Assembly: GCA_035276475.1 (NCBI GenBank)
Contig: DATELQ010000165.1
Coordinates: forward strand, 1-64,000
Reading direction: 5' to 3'
Origin: DATDFB01 sp035276475
Lineage (GTDB): Bacteria; Acidobacteriota; Thermoanaerobaculia; Gp7-AA8
Length of the DNA: 64,000 nucleotides
Shown: piece after piece, positions 53,431-63,233 of the stretch
Layout of the letters: each line of letters opens with the position of its first letter
Numbering within the stretch: position 1 is the stretch's first letter
Translations under genes and position numbers: made by a program
The notes under the pieces: model-generated
Told to the model about the DNA's origin: nothing
Seen by the model: the letters and a program-made list of their open reading frames with translations, nothing else
Database searches by the model: none

Positions 53431-55842
53431 ATGCATCCCGAAACGCTGTCTCATTACCGCGTGCTGCGGCTCATCGGCGCGGGAGGCATGGGTGAGGTCT
53501 ACCTCGCGGAAGACGTGACGCTCAGCCGCAAGGCCGCGCTCAAGCTTCTGCCGGCGCGCTTCACTCAGGACGAAGAGCGCGTGAAGCGCTTCAAGCGCGA
53601 GGCGCGCGCGGCCTCGGCGCTCAACCACCCGAACATCATCACCATCTATGAGATCGGCGAGGCCGACGGCGTCCACTTCATGGCCCAGGAGTTCATCGAG
53701 GGCCAGAATCTGCGCGAGCGCGTCGCGCGCGGCACGATGTCCATCGGCGAGGTCATCGACGTCGCCATCGGCGTCGCCGGCGCGCTCGCCGCCGCGCACG
53801 ACGCCGGCATCATCCACCGCGACATCAAGCCCGAGAACGTCATGGTCCGGCCGGACGGCTACGTCAAAGTGCTCGACTTCGGCCTGGCCAAGCTCGTCGC
53901 CGAGGCGTCGCTCAAAGACAGCACGACCGGCGGCGTGATGGGGACGCTGCTCTACATCTCGCCCGAGCAGGCCCGCGGCCAGCAGCCCGACGCGCGCTCC
54001 GACCTCTACTCCCTCGGCGCCGTGATGTACGAGATGCTCACCGGCCGCCCCCCCGTCACCGGCGACAACTTCCTGGAGATGGCGATGTCGATCGCCACTC
54101 GCCGTCCCGATCCGCCGTCGTCGATCGTGCCCGGCATCCCGCCGGAGCTCGACCGCATCGTGCTCAAGGCGCTGGAGAAGGATCCGTCGTCGCGCTACCC
54201 CTCGGCGCGGCAGTTCCTGGCCGACCTGCGCACGCTGCGCCGCGAGCTCGACTTCGAGGACAACCTGCACACGCACACCTCGACGCCGGGAATCGGCGAC
54301 CAGCTGACCGTGCCGATGCAGTTCCTGCACTCGTCGTCGTCGAACCGCTTCCTGCGCATGAAGGACGTGATGCTGTCGTCGAAGGCAGCGGTGATCGCTG
54401 CGACGGTGGTGCTCGCCGCCGCCATCGCGCTCGCCATTGCCTGGCGCACGAACGTCTTCGGCAAGGACCGAATCGACTCCATCGCCGTGCTGCCGTTCGC
54501 GAACGCGTCGGGCAATCCGTCCAGCGAGTACCTGAGCGACGGGCTGGCGGAGAGCATCCTCGACTCGCTGTCGCAACTGCCGCAGACGCAGGTCATCGCG
54601 CGCAGCACGGCGTTCCGCTTCAAGGGGAAGAACGATCCGGTCAGCGTCGGCCGAGAGCTGCACGTGCGCGGCGTCGTCAGCGGCGAGTTGATGCAGCGCG
54701 GCGACCGGGTGCAGGTCCACGCCGTCCTCACCGACGTGAAGAAGGGGACGCAGGTGTGGGGCCAGCGCTACGACCGCAAGCTCGCCGACGTGCTCGACCT
54801 TCAGCGCGACCTGGCCGCGGAGATCTCGTCGCAGTTGCGCTCGCAGCTCACCGGCGACGAGCGGGCGCGCCTCTCGAAGCACGCCGCCGACAACAGCGAG
54901 GCCTTCCAGCTCTACCTCAAGGGCCGCTACTTCTCGACGAAGTACAACGACGAGGAGCTGAATCGCCGCGGCATCGAGTACTACAACAAGGCCATCGAGG
55001 CCGATCCGACGTACGCGCAGGCGTGGGCCGGCGTCTCCGAGGCGTATTACAACCTCTCGAATCTGCACATGGCGCCGAAGGAGGCGATGCCGAAGGCGCG
55101 CGAGGCGGCCAAGCAGGCGCTGACGCTCGACGACTCGCTCGCCGCGGCGCATACGGCGCTGGCGATGGTGCTGGCGTGGTACGACTGGGACTTCAAGGGC
55201 GGCGACCGCGAGTTCCGCCGCGCCGTCGCGCTCAACGCAAACGAAGCCGACGCGCACAACGCCTACGGCGACTTCTTGACCGCGCGCGGCGACTTCTCCC
55301 GCGCCATCGCCGAGAAGCGCCGCGCGGAGATGCTCGACCCGCTGTCGACGACGACGTCGTATCAGGTCGCCCGCACGCTCGTCTTCGCCGGCCGCCTCGA
55401 CGAAGCGACCGAGCAGTTGAAGCGGACGACGGAGCTCGACGACCACTTTCCCTACACCTACTACCTGCAGGCCATGATCGCGCAGCGCAAAGGGCGCGAC
55501 GACCTGGCCCTGCAGCTCCTGCAGCACGGGATGCAGCTCGGCGGCCGCAGCCAGCTCTTCGTCGGCGCCGAGGGCTACACGAACGCACGCCTCGGCCGCC
55601 GCGCGGAGGCGCTGCGCGACGTCGAGGAGCTGCAGGCCCGGGCCTCGGGCGCGTACACCGTGCCGCTGTTCCTGGCCCGCATCTACGCCGCGCTCGGCGA
55701 GAAGGACAAGGCCCTGGAACTGCTTCAGAAGGTCTACGACGACCGCAGCGAGTCGGTGGTGTGGCTGAAGGTGGATCCGACGTTCGACACGTTGCGCAAC
55801 GATCCGCGGTTTCAGGCGTTGATGAAGAAGGCGGGATTGTAG
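53431..55842 (+). CDS. Ser/Thr protein kinase with TM, TolB/FlgO-like domain and TPR repeats
   Basis: A 803-residue receptor-type Hanks kinase. Kinase domain 6-270: glycine loop GAGGMGEVY, KAALKLL lysine, HRDIKPEN catalytic loop, VLDFGLAKL, YISPEQARG. TM segment about 317-337. After it comes IDSIAVLPFANASGNPSSEY near 347, the FlgO/TolB-N-like module found in adenylate-cyclase and kinase fusions, then TPR units from about 490 to 790 (AFQLYLKGRYFSTKYNDEE; YAQAWAGVSEAYYNL; AAAHTALAMVLAW; etc.). It likely integrates extracytoplasmic protein contacts with cytoplasmic phosphorylation; substrates unknown. The promoter has a TATGCT box 11 nt before ATG. Downstream gene is a sigma-54 activator. Confidence 0.92.
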   Translation: MHPETLSHYRVLRLIGAGGMGEVYLAEDVTLSRKAALKLLPARFTQDEERVKRFKREARAASALNHPNIITIYEIGEADGVHFMAQEFIEGQNLRERVARGTMSIGEVIDVAIGVAGALAAAHDAGIIHRDIKPENVMVRPDGYVKVLDFGLAKLVAEASLKDSTTGGVMGTLLYISPEQARGQQPDARSDLYSLGAVMYEMLTGRPPVTGDNFLEMAMSIATRRPDPPSSIVPGIPPELDRIVLKALEKDPSSRYPSARQFLADLRTLRRELDFEDNLHTHTSTPGIGDQLTVPMQFLHSSSSNRFLRMKDVMLSSKAAVIAATVVLAAAIALAIAWRTNVFGKDRIDSIAVLPFANASGNPSSEYLSDGLAESILDSLSQLPQTQVIARSTAFRFKGKNDPVSVGRELHVRGVVSGELMQRGDRVQVHAVLTDVKKGTQVWGQRYDRKLADVLDLQRDLAAEISSQLRSQLTGDERARLSKHAADNSEAFQLYLKGRYFSTKYNDEELNRRGIEYYNKAIEADPTYAQAWAGVSEAYYNLSNLHMAPKEAMPKAREAAKQALTLDDSLAAAHTALAMVLAWYDWDFKGGDREFRRAVALNANEADAHNAYGDFLTARGDFSRAIAEKRRAEMLDPLSTTTSYQVARTLVFAGRLDEATEQLKRTTELDDHFPYTYYLQAMIAQRKGRDDLALQLLQHGMQLGGRSQLFVGAEGYTNARLGRRAEALRDVEELQARASGAYTVPLFLARIYAALGEKDKALELLQKVYDDRSESVVWLKVDPTFDTLRNDPRFQALMKKAGL

Positions 55843-55885
55843 AAATCCTTGGTAGGGATTGCTGCCCCCGCGGCACTCCTCTGAT

Positions 55886-58800
55886 ATGGGGATGCACATT
55901 GCCGCCTTCGAGTGGGGCGTGGCGGTCGCGGCCGTTCTGCGGCACACGACACTGCCATGGCACGAAACGCTCGACGCGGTTCCGCTCACCGCGATGCCGC
56001 AGCTCGGCGGGCGGGACAAGCTCTCGCTCGTCGCGCAGTTCGCGGCGCATCAGGCGCTGCTGCAGTTCGCGGGCGTATCGGACGACGCGTTCGATCGATC
56101 CGAGTGGGCGGTCGTGCGGAAGCGCGGCGCAGACGCGCGGCTCGTGCGCATCGCCGCTCGCGCAGCGACGGACGCGCCGCCGGCACTGACGATCGTGCAG
56201 CAGTTCGCCGAGGACATCGAGGCGCCGCCGATTGACGCGCTGCGGCAGTCGTGGGGACGGCCGGACGCGGTGTATTGGGAGATCGACCAGCGCCTGCGCC
56301 ACGACGCCGCGGCGGACTTGCGCTGGATGCGTGCAGCAGCGATCGGCGAGGTCGCCTCGCCCGCGCCTGACGGTCTGCGCACCATCCTCGCCGCGCGCGA
56401 TGCCCGCCTCGGCTACAGCGACGAGGCCTGCATCGACTCGCTCCGCCTCGCGCACGACCGCGTCGTGGTCCTCGGCGAGACGCCGTCGCCGTTGGCGCCT
56501 TTGCGCGAGATCGTGAATGGCGCACAACGCGACGCCGAAATCGTCGAACGCCTCGTCGCCGCCGAGCGCCTCATCGTCATCGTCAAGGACTTCGACCGCT
56601 TCGACGCCGACGCCCGCCGCGTCGTCGAGCTCTTCGCCGCCACCGGCTCCGGCGTGCTGCTGATGCCCGGCGGCAACGACCTCCCGGGGTCGCGGCAATT
56701 CATCGTCTCGCCGCGCCTCACCGTCTGCAACCGCAGCCGCCGCTGGCTGCGCGAGTTCGTCGAGACACCGGCGTTCCACGCCTTTCTCGACGACGGCGTC
56801 CTGCCGCCCGAAAGCACAGTCGTCGACACAATCCGCGAGCCGGCGCGGTCGCTCCTCGCGGCGCTCTCGCTCCTCGGCCGCCGCGTTCCCCGCACGCTCG
56901 CCACGCGCTTCCTCGGACAGTTCTTCTTCGGCGGCACGATCGACGATCTCGCCGCGCCCGGCATCGCCCGCGTCGAGAACGATGCGCTCGTGTTCGAGGC
57001 CGATCTGTCCGCGCTCGTCCCGGCGGCATCGCGCGAGTCGCTCTACAAAGTCGCTGCGGAGCTGATCGAAGAGAGCCGCGACGAAGAGGCGCTGCGCGCG
57101 CTGCCGCGCCGCTTCCTCTCGCCCAAGATGCGCGAGACGCTCGCACACTCCCTCGTCCGCGCCGGCCGCTACCGCGACGCGCGCGAGCTCGCCGGCGAGC
57201 CGCTCCTGGCGCTCATCGAGCGCCGCACCGGCGAGTACGTCTCGGCCCTGTCCCGCAACTGCGACGAGCTTCTGCGCGCCGAACTGCTCGACCTCCTCGG
57301 CCGCCGCGACGAAGCGCTGGCAACGCTCGCATCGTGCGCGCCGAATGATCGGCGCACGTACCTGCACGCCGTCATCAGCGGCGACTACGCCGTCGCCGTC
57401 GCCGATCCCTACCTCGCCGCGCGCCTGGCGTTCTACCGCACGAACGCCGTCGACGACGCCCTTGCCGCCCTCGCTGCCGCCCGCACCACCGCCGAGCGTA
57501 TCGACGCCGCGCTCGACCACCTCTTCGCGCTCTTCACTGCGGGCCGCTGGCCTGAGGCGCGCGCGGCGGCGCTCGATGCCCTCACGATGATCGATGAGAC
57601 CCAGGGCGACCGCGCTGCCGGCGGCATCCTCTACATCCTCGCGTTCCTTGCCGCAGACGACGGCCAGTGCGCGCACGCCGCGCACCTCATCGAGCGCCTG
57701 GAGCGCTTTTACCGCGCCATGCACGACGAGCAGCGCCTGCGCGAGCTGGACCTACTGCGCGCGCAGCTCGAGCTCTCGCGCGGTCGCTTCGCCGCCGCCG
57801 CGCGCGCCGCGAACGCCGTCGTCGACGCCGGCGCGTCAACGCAGATCGTCGAGGCGGCGAAGCTGATTCTCGACGAGATCGATGCGATCGAGGGCCGCGA
57901 GACGCCGCTCCGCTCCACTGGCACGACGCCGAATGTCGAGCTCACGGACCGCCACGCCCTGCTCTGCGGAGGACAACCGCGCGGCGACTTCGCGCGCGCT
58001 CTCGTCGCGTGGCAGGCCGGCGGTCCGCCGCCGGAACCGTCGACCGGCTCCGAAAAGCAGAAGCTCTTCCGTTTCGCCCTGCGCATCGGCCGCCGCAGCG
58101 TCGCCGAGTCCCTCGGCATCCCGATCGAGCGCGACCAGCGCTCGGACCTCGGCATCCTCCGTGTCGCGGCCACCGCCACGTTCCCCTTCGCCGCGCACGA
58201 TTTCGGCGCGCTCCGCTGGCGCTTCGCCACGCGCAACCGCCTCGGCCATTGGAGCGAGATCGGCTCGCTGCCGCCGCTCGACCGCGCTGCGCTCGACCGC
58301 GTCGTGGCCGAGGGCGATTGGATGCCGTGCGGCGAGCGCGAGCTGCTCTTCGTCGAGGGCGCGCACGCCTGGTCCGCTGAGTCGCGCGACGCCGTTGCCG
58401 CGATCTTCCGCCTCCGCTCCGAAAACTACCGTCTGCAGCGTGTTTTGGAGCAGGAAGAAAGTGGAAGACAGGCGCCCTCAGTCGACGGCATCGTCGGCGA
58501 ATCGGCGCCGATGCGCGACGTCTTTGCCCTCATCGGCCGCGTCGGCAAACGCGACGTCGCCGTCTGCATCCTCGGCGAGTCCGGTACCGGCAAGGAGCTC
58601 GTCGCCCGCGCCGTCCACCGCCACTCGTCCCGCCGCCACAAGACCTTCACCGCCGTCAACTGCGCGGCGCTCCCGGAGACGCTCATCGAGTCGGAGCTCT
58701 TCGGCTGCGTGCGCGGCGCGTTCACCGGCGCCGACCGCGACCGCCCCGGCCTCATCGAGACGACCGACGGCGGCACGCTCTTCCTCGACGAAGTCGGCGA

Positions 58801-59413
58801 GATGCCGCTGGCCGCACAAGCGAAGCTCCTCCGCTTCCTGCAGGACGGCGAGTTGCGCCGCGTCGGGGACACCGTCAACCGCTCCGCCGACGTCCGCATC
58901 GTCACCGCCACGAACCGCAAGCTCGAAGCCGCAGTCGAGCAGGGTCGCTTCCGCGAGGACCTCTACTATCGGATCTGCGGCGTCGAGATCGCCCTGCCGC
59001 CGCTGCGCGAGCGCGCCGGCGACGTCGCGCTCCTCGCGAATCACTTCCTGGCGTTGGAGCGCGAGAAGCACCGCGGCGGCCCCGCGTCGCTCGCGCTCGA
59101 CGTCGTCGCGGCGTTCAGCACCTACCACTGGCCCGGCAACGTCCGCGAGCTGCAGAACACCGTCCGCGCCGCCCACGCGCTCGCCGGCGAGGCCCGCGCC
59201 ATCGATCTCGAGCACCTCCCGCCGCGCCTGCGCGAGCGCCGTCGGGTCTCCGGCGCGTACCACGACGAGGTGGCGCGCTTCCGCCGCGAGCTGATCGAGC
59301 GCTCGCTCGACGAGGCCGGCGGCAACCAAAATCAGGCCGCCACGATGCTCAACATGTCCCGGCAGGCGCTCGCGTACCAGATTCGCGAGCTCGGCATTTT
59401 GGTAAAGCGTTGA
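55886..59413 (+). CDS. Sigma-54-dependent transcriptional activator with very long N-terminal region
   Basis: A 1175-residue enhancer-binding protein. The AAA+ domain starts near 865: Walker A LGESGTGKELVARAV at 896, the GAFTGA sigma-54 contact loop (RGAFTGADRDRPG) near 944, Walker B TLFLDEVGEMPL, sensor ATNRKLEA and FREDLYYRICGVEIALPPLR. A Fis-type helix-turn-helix ends the protein (SLDEAGGNQNQAATMLNMSR). The first 860 residues have no receiver, GAF or PAS signature that I can see; they are helical, with TPR-like repeats about 380-720, perhaps binding a partner. Start ATG 55886 (MGMHIAAFEW) is chosen by fit; a GTG-like extension is not needed. It follows the kinase after 43 bp, so the kinase may control it. 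Confidence 0.88.
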   Translation: MGMHIAAFEWGVAVAAVLRHTTLPWHETLDAVPLTAMPQLGGRDKLSLVAQFAAHQALLQFAGVSDDAFDRSEWAVVRKRGADARLVRIAARAATDAPPALTIVQQFAEDIEAPPIDALRQSWGRPDAVYWEIDQRLRHDAAADLRWMRAAAIGEVASPAPDGLRTILAARDARLGYSDEACIDSLRLAHDRVVVLGETPSPLAPLREIVNGAQRDAEIVERLVAAERLIVIVKDFDRFDADARRVVELFAATGSGVLLMPGGNDLPGSRQFIVSPRLTVCNRSRRWLREFVETPAFHAFLDDGVLPPESTVVDTIREPARSLLAALSLLGRRVPRTLATRFLGQFFFGGTIDDLAAPGIARVENDALVFEADLSALVPAASRESLYKVAAELIEESRDEEALRALPRRFLSPKMRETLAHSLVRAGRYRDARELAGEPLLALIERRTGEYVSALSRNCDELLRAELLDLLGRRDEALATLASCAPNDRRTYLHAVISGDYAVAVADPYLAARLAFYRTNAVDDALAALAAARTTAERIDAALDHLFALFTAGRWPEARAAALDALTMIDETQGDRAAGGILYILAFLAADDGQCAHAAHLIERLERFYRAMHDEQRLRELDLLRAQLELSRGRFAAAARAANAVVDAGASTQIVEAAKLILDEIDAIEGRETPLRSTGTTPNVELTDRHALLCGGQPRGDFARALVAWQAGGPPPEPSTGSEKQKLFRFALRIGRRSVAESLGIPIERDQRSDLGILRVAATATFPFAAHDFGALRWRFATRNRLGHWSEIGSLPPLDRAALDRVVAEGDWMPCGERELLFVEGAHAWSAESRDAVAAIFRLRSENYRLQRVLEQEESGRQAPSVDGIVGESAPMRDVFALIGRVGKRDVAVCILGESGTGKELVARAVHRHSSRRHKTFTAVNCAALPETLIESELFGCVRGAFTGADRDRPGLIETTDGGTLFLDEVGEMPLAAQAKLLRFLQDGELRRVGDTVNRSADVRIVTATNRKLEAAVEQGRFREDLYYRICGVEIALPPLRERAGDVALLANHFLALEREKHRGGPASLALDVVAAFSTYHWPGNVRELQNTVRAAHALAGEARAIDLEHLPPRLRERRRVSGAYHDEVARFRRELIERSLDEAGGNQNQAATMLNMSRQALAYQIRELGILVKR

Positions 59414-59445
59414 CAGGCCGTCACGACTTCGTTGCGGAACGCCTC

Positions 59446-59451
59446 TACAAT
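59446..59451 (+). promoter_or_regulatory. -10 box of the aspartyl protease gene
   Basis: TACAAT, 7 nt before ATG 59459, so the transcript is probably leaderless. A TTGACA at 59410-59415 is too far (30 bp) to be its -35. Confidence 0.45.
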
Positions 59452-59458
59452 CTCTGCC

Positions 59459-60811
59459 ATGTCCCGACGGCTGGCAGCCCTGATCACCCTGCTCATCGCG
59501 GGGTGCGCGCTCTACTCCGACGTCACCATTGTCCCGCTCACCGTGCAGCCGGCGAACATCGATCATCCCAACGATCTCAACTCGATGATCCGCAAGGCCG
59601 ACCTCGTGCGCGCCGTACAGCTCGCGCCGACGATCGAGGCGAAGCAGAACCGTTCGGCGCAGGAGCTCGCGGCGCTCGGCAACGCCGAAGTGCTCTCCGG
59701 CCGCTACGACGACGCGCGCCGCCACCTCCGCGCCGCCGTCGAGCTCGCGCCGTTCCGCACGACGCTCTCCAACATTGCCTGGGACCTCTCGCAGCTCGAG
59801 TACATGAGCAACAACTACGAGGCCAGCCTGTATTGGGCAAAGATTGCCTCCGAGCACGGGATGGTCATCAAGAAGTGGCACACCGACTATCTCGCCGCGC
59901 TCTCCGGCGTGAACGTCTACCAGGTCAGCGGCCGCCACGCCGAGCGCGTCACGATGCGCGCGTCGCATCCTGACGTGCCGCGCATCGAAGTGCGGATGAA
60001 CAAAACGAAGATGGTCACCGGCATCATCGACTCCGGCGCGGTGACGAGCATCGTCTCGCAGCAGCTTGCCGACGCCCTCGGCATCAAGCCGCTCGGCGAT
60101 TTCCAGGGGACGTTCACCGGCCTCCTGAACGAGCCGATTCCCGTGCGCTTCGCGCTTCTCGAGACGATGGAGATCGGCGACATGGTCGTGTCGAAGGTCC
60201 CGATCGCCATCATGGCCAACGAGAAGATGAAGTTCTTCACCGCCGGAAAGAAAGAGTTTCACATCGACCTGCTGATCGGGACGAACTTCCTCAAGGAGTT
60301 CCGCACGGAGCTCGACTTCCGGCGCAACCTGGCCACGTTCACTGCGCTGACGAGCGCCGACCGCCGCCCCACGCCGGACCAGAACATCTTCATCGAGAAG
60401 TTCCGCCCCGCCGTGCGCGGCACCATCAACCGCCACGGCTGGTTCATGTTCATCCTCGATACCGGCTCCGAGGTGACGTATCTGAATGAGCGGCACGTCG
60501 AGGACCTGCCGATCCAGCTCCTCGCGCCGAAGATGCACACGGCCATGCTGCAGGGCCTCGGCGGCTCGCAGAAGCACGGCCCGAAGGTGGAGAACATCGA
60601 CCTCGGCTTCGACAAGTGGGCCGGCCTCTTTCACAACCTCCCGATGTACGACTCCACCGAGGCCGACCGCACCGCCGGCATCCTCGGCGAGAACTACCTG
60701 CGCAACTTCATCGTGACCATCGACTTCGGAAAGATGCGCATGGACCTCACGCCGATCAACCCGATGACGCAGGCGCCGGAGGTCATCGTGCCGGGGACGA
60801 AGGAGCAGTAG
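59459..60811 (+). CDS. Lipoprotein with two retropepsin-like aspartyl protease domains
   Basis: A 450-residue exported protein. MSRRLAALITLLIAGCALYS is a lipoprotein signal (lipobox LIAGC). TPR-like helices follow (about 60-150). Then two aspartic-protease-like units, each with a D[ST]G motif: GIIDSGAVTSIVSQQLADAL near 195 and FILDTGSEVTYLNERH near 340, with IDLLIGTNFLKEF and GILGENYLRNF as the hydrophobic-hydrophobic-Gly partners. Two half-sites in one chain resemble pepsin architecture built from bacterial retropepsin units. Likely periplasmic protease; substrate unknown. Stop abuts the glmU stop. Confidence 0.85.
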   Translation: MSRRLAALITLLIAGCALYSDVTIVPLTVQPANIDHPNDLNSMIRKADLVRAVQLAPTIEAKQNRSAQELAALGNAEVLSGRYDDARRHLRAAVELAPFRTTLSNIAWDLSQLEYMSNNYEASLYWAKIASEHGMVIKKWHTDYLAALSGVNVYQVSGRHAERVTMRASHPDVPRIEVRMNKTKMVTGIIDSGAVTSIVSQQLADALGIKPLGDFQGTFTGLLNEPIPVRFALLETMEIGDMVVSKVPIAIMANEKMKFFTAGKKEFHIDLLIGTNFLKEFRTELDFRRNLATFTALTSADRRPTPDQNIFIEKFRPAVRGTINRHGWFMFILDTGSEVTYLNERHVEDLPIQLLAPKMHTAMLQGLGGSQKHGPKVENIDLGFDKWAGLFHNLPMYDSTEADRTAGILGENYLRNFIVTIDFGKMRMDLTPINPMTQAPEVIVPGTKEQ

Positions 60812-62197
60812 TCACTTCTTCTTCAGCTGCTCTCGCCGCTTCACCGCCCAACCTTCCACCGTCTTCTGCGGCACGCGGCTGAGGGCGAGCGCGTCGGGGG
60901 GCACGTCCTTCGTGATCGTCGAGCCGGCGCCGACGTACGCGCCTTTGCCGACGCGCACCGGCGCGACGAGCTGGGTGTCCGAGCCGATGAAGACGCCGTC
61001 CTCGATCACCGTCTTGTGCTTGTTGACGCCGTCGTAGTTGCAAGTGATCGTGCCGGCGCCGATGTTGACGTCCGCGCCGACCTCCGCATCGCCGATGTAC
61101 GAGAGGTGCGACGCCTTCGCCCCCTCGCCGAACACCGCCTTCTTCGTCTCGACGAAGTTCCCGACCTTCACGTGCTTGCCAAGGCGCGTGCCGGCGCGGA
61201 GGTGCGCGTACGGCCCGACCGCCGCCTCGTCTTCGATGACCGCGTCTTCCGCGACCGTGCCGGTTTTCACGTGCACGTCGTTGCCGACGGTGACGTTCAT
61301 GAGGTGCACGTTCGGCTCGATCACGCAGTCGCGGCCGATCGTCGTCGTCCCTTCCAGCGTGACGAACGGGTAGACCACGGTGTCGGCGCCGATCGCGACG
61401 GTCGAGTCGATCACGACTGTCGATGGGTTGCGGAACGTCACGCCCTCGCGCATCAGCTTGTCGAGCACCCGGCGCTGGATCTCCGCCTCGGCGACGGCGA
61501 GTTGCGCGCGGGAGTCGACGCCGAGCGTCTCGATCGGGTCGTCGACGATCGCCGTGCCGATCCGCTTGCCACTCCCGAGCAGCACGCCGACCATGTCGGT
61601 CAGGTAGTACTCGCCCTGCGCGTTCTCCGGCGTGAGACTTTGTAGGCCGTTCGCGAGGCCGTCGACGTCGAACACGTAGATCCCCGCGTTCACCTCGTTG
61701 ATCGCAAGCTCGTCGTCCGTCGCATCCTTCGCCTCGACGATGCGCCGCACGCTGCCGTCCGCGTTGCGCACGATGCGGCCGTACTTCGCCGGATCGTCCG
61801 GGCGCATCGTCAGGATCGTCAGCGCGTTCTGCTCGCGCTCGTGCGTCTCGATCAATTGCCGAAGCGTTTCCGCGCGCGTTAGCGGCACGTCACCCGAGAG
61901 AATCAGAATGCGGCCGCCGTCGCGCAGCAACGGCGCGGCCTGCAGCACAGCGTGTCCCGTCCCCCGCGGCGGGTCCTGCACCGCAAAGCGCGCTCGCTCG
62001 CCGACGTGCTTCTGCACCTCGTCGCGCTGGTGCCCGACGATCATCACGGGCGGCCGCGCGCAGACCTCGGTGGCGAGGTCGAGCACGTAGTCAATGATCG
62101 GCCGCCCCGCGGCGCGGTGCAGGATCTTGATCGTCTTCGACTTCATCCGCGTGCCGAGGCCTGCGGCGAGGATCACGACGTCGAGGTCATCATTCAT
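60812..62197 (-). CDS. glmU: Bifunctional UDP-N-acetylglucosamine pyrophosphorylase / glucosamine-1-phosphate acetyltransferase GlmU
   Basis: A 461-residue bifunctional enzyme making UDP-GlcNAc for peptidoglycan. N-terminal pyrophosphorylase has VVILAAGLGTRMKS, DPPRGTGHAVLQA, SGDVPLT and NEVNAGIYVFD. The C-terminal left-handed beta-helix acetyltransferase has VGNDVHVKTGTVAEDAVIED-type hexapeptide repeats, HLRAGTRLGKHVKVGNFVE, ASHLSYIGDAEVG and ITCNYDGVNKHKT. ATG 62197 (MNDDLDVVILAAGLG) is the family start; it overlaps the yvcK gene by 8 bp. Operon: CADD-yvcK-glmU. Confidence 0.97.
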   Translation of the reverse strand: MNDDLDVVILAAGLGTRMKSKTIKILHRAAGRPIIDYVLDLATEVCARPPVMIVGHQRDEVQKHVGERARFAVQDPPRGTGHAVLQAAPLLRDGGRILILSGDVPLTRAETLRQLIETHEREQNALTILTMRPDDPAKYGRIVRNADGSVRRIVEAKDATDDELAINEVNAGIYVFDVDGLANGLQSLTPENAQGEYYLTDMVGVLLGSGKRIGTAIVDDPIETLGVDSRAQLAVAEAEIQRRVLDKLMREGVTFRNPSTVVIDSTVAIGADTVVYPFVTLEGTTTIGRDCVIEPNVHLMNVTVGNDVHVKTGTVAEDAVIEDEAAVGPYAHLRAGTRLGKHVKVGNFVETKKAVFGEGAKASHLSYIGDAEVGADVNIGAGTITCNYDGVNKHKTVIEDGVFIGSDTQLVAPVRVGKGAYVGAGSTITKDVPPDALALSRVPQKTVEGWAVKRREQLKKK

Positions 62198-63233
62198 GCG
62201 CTCGCATCCTTTCAATCGTCCGGCCATATCGGTCGTACAGCCGGAGGATCGTCTCGGCGAGCGCGGCCGAGTCGTGCCGCACGAAGTCCCCCTCGGCGAT
62301 GATGTCGCCGAAGAACGGCGTCACGCCGAGCTCGCGGATGGCCCCGATGTCGAACTGCACCGGGTGCTGATTCTGCGCCGCGTACGCCTCGAGGATGGCC
62401 TCGCCCGGCCGCCGTCCGTTGAGGATCATGACGTCGACGATCAGCCCGGCGTGCTCGATGAGCGCGCTGAGATGCTCCTCCGCGCTGTAGCCATCGGTCT
62501 CGTTCGGCTGGGTCATGACGTTGCAGACGTAGACGCGCAGCGCCTTCGCGGAGCGCAGCGCCTCGGCGATCGGCTTGATCAACAGATTCGGGATCACGGA
62601 CGTGTACAGCGAGCCCGGGCCGATGAGGATCAGGTCCGCCTCGGCCAGCGCATCGAGCGCGCGCTGCGGCGGCTGCGCGTCCGGCGGATCGATGCCGAGG
62701 TGCACGATACGCGTGTGGTGCTGGCGCGTGCTCGCCTTCTCGCCGAGGAGCGAGCCGCTGATCGCGACCTCGCCCTGGAGCTCCGTGCCGTCGCTGAGCG
62801 TGGCGCGCAAGCGAACGTCGTCGAGCGTCGACGGGTAGATGTCGCCGGCGATGTTGAGGACCTCTGACGCCGCGAGGATGGCGTTGTCGAAGCCGCCGGT
62901 GATGTTCGTCAGCGCCGCGAGGAGCAGGTTGCCCAGCGAGTGACCGCCGAGGGACTCGCCGCTCTCGAAGCGGAAGCCGAAAAGCTGCGAGAGGAGCTGC
63001 TCCTCCTCGGCCAACGCGACGATGCAGTTGCGGATGTCGCCCGGCGGCAGCATGCCGAATTCCTTGCGCAGGACGCCGGAGCTGCCGCCTTCGTCCGTCA
63101 CAGTGACGATCGCGCCGAGGCGGTCGATCGACCATCCGCCGTCGGCGTCGACGTAGCGCTTCAGGCCGCGGAGCAGCGTCGAGAGCCCGGTGCCGCCGCC
63201 GACGGCGACGATGTTCAGGCCGCGATGGCGCAT
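62190..63233 (-). CDS. YvcK/GlmR-family UDP-sugar-binding regulator (CofD-like fold)
   Basis: A 347-residue protein of the YvcK/GlmR family, named gluconeogenesis factor. Motifs: VAVGGGTGLSTLLRGLK, VTVTDEGGSSGVLRKEF, LPPGDIRNC, GHSLGNLLLAALT, ILIGPGSLYTSVIPNLL and CNVMTQPNETDGY. Members bind UDP-GlcNAc and stimulate GlmS in Firmicutes, tuning cell-wall precursor supply. Lying directly upstream of glmU with an 8-bp overlap makes that role plausible here. Start ATG 63233 is set by MRHRGLNIVAVGGGTG; it overlaps the CADD gene end by 19 bp. Confidence 0.93.
   Translation of the reverse strand: MRHRGLNIVAVGGGTGLSTLLRGLKRYVDADGGWSIDRLGAIVTVTDEGGSSGVLRKEFGMLPPGDIRNCIVALAEEEQLLSQLFGFRFESGESLGGHSLGNLLLAALTNITGGFDNAILAASEVLNIAGDIYPSTLDDVRLRATLSDGTELQGEVAISGSLLGEKASTRQHHTRIVHLGIDPPDAQPPQRALDALAEADLILIGPGSLYTSVIPNLLIKPIAEALRSAKALRVYVCNVMTQPNETDGYSAEEHLSALIEHAGLIVDVMILNGRRPGEAILEAYAAQNQHPVQFDIGAIRELGVTPFFGDIIAEGDFVRHDSAALAETILRLYDRYGRTIERMRAHE

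Noticed and set aside
55850..55875. Sigma-54-like promoter (TGG...TTGC) before the sigma-54 activator
   Set aside because: GG and GC are 8 bases apart instead of 10, and the consensus CAC is missing.
59410..59451. TTGACA/TACAAT as a complete promoter
   Set aside because: The boxes are 30 bp apart; only the -10 is kept.
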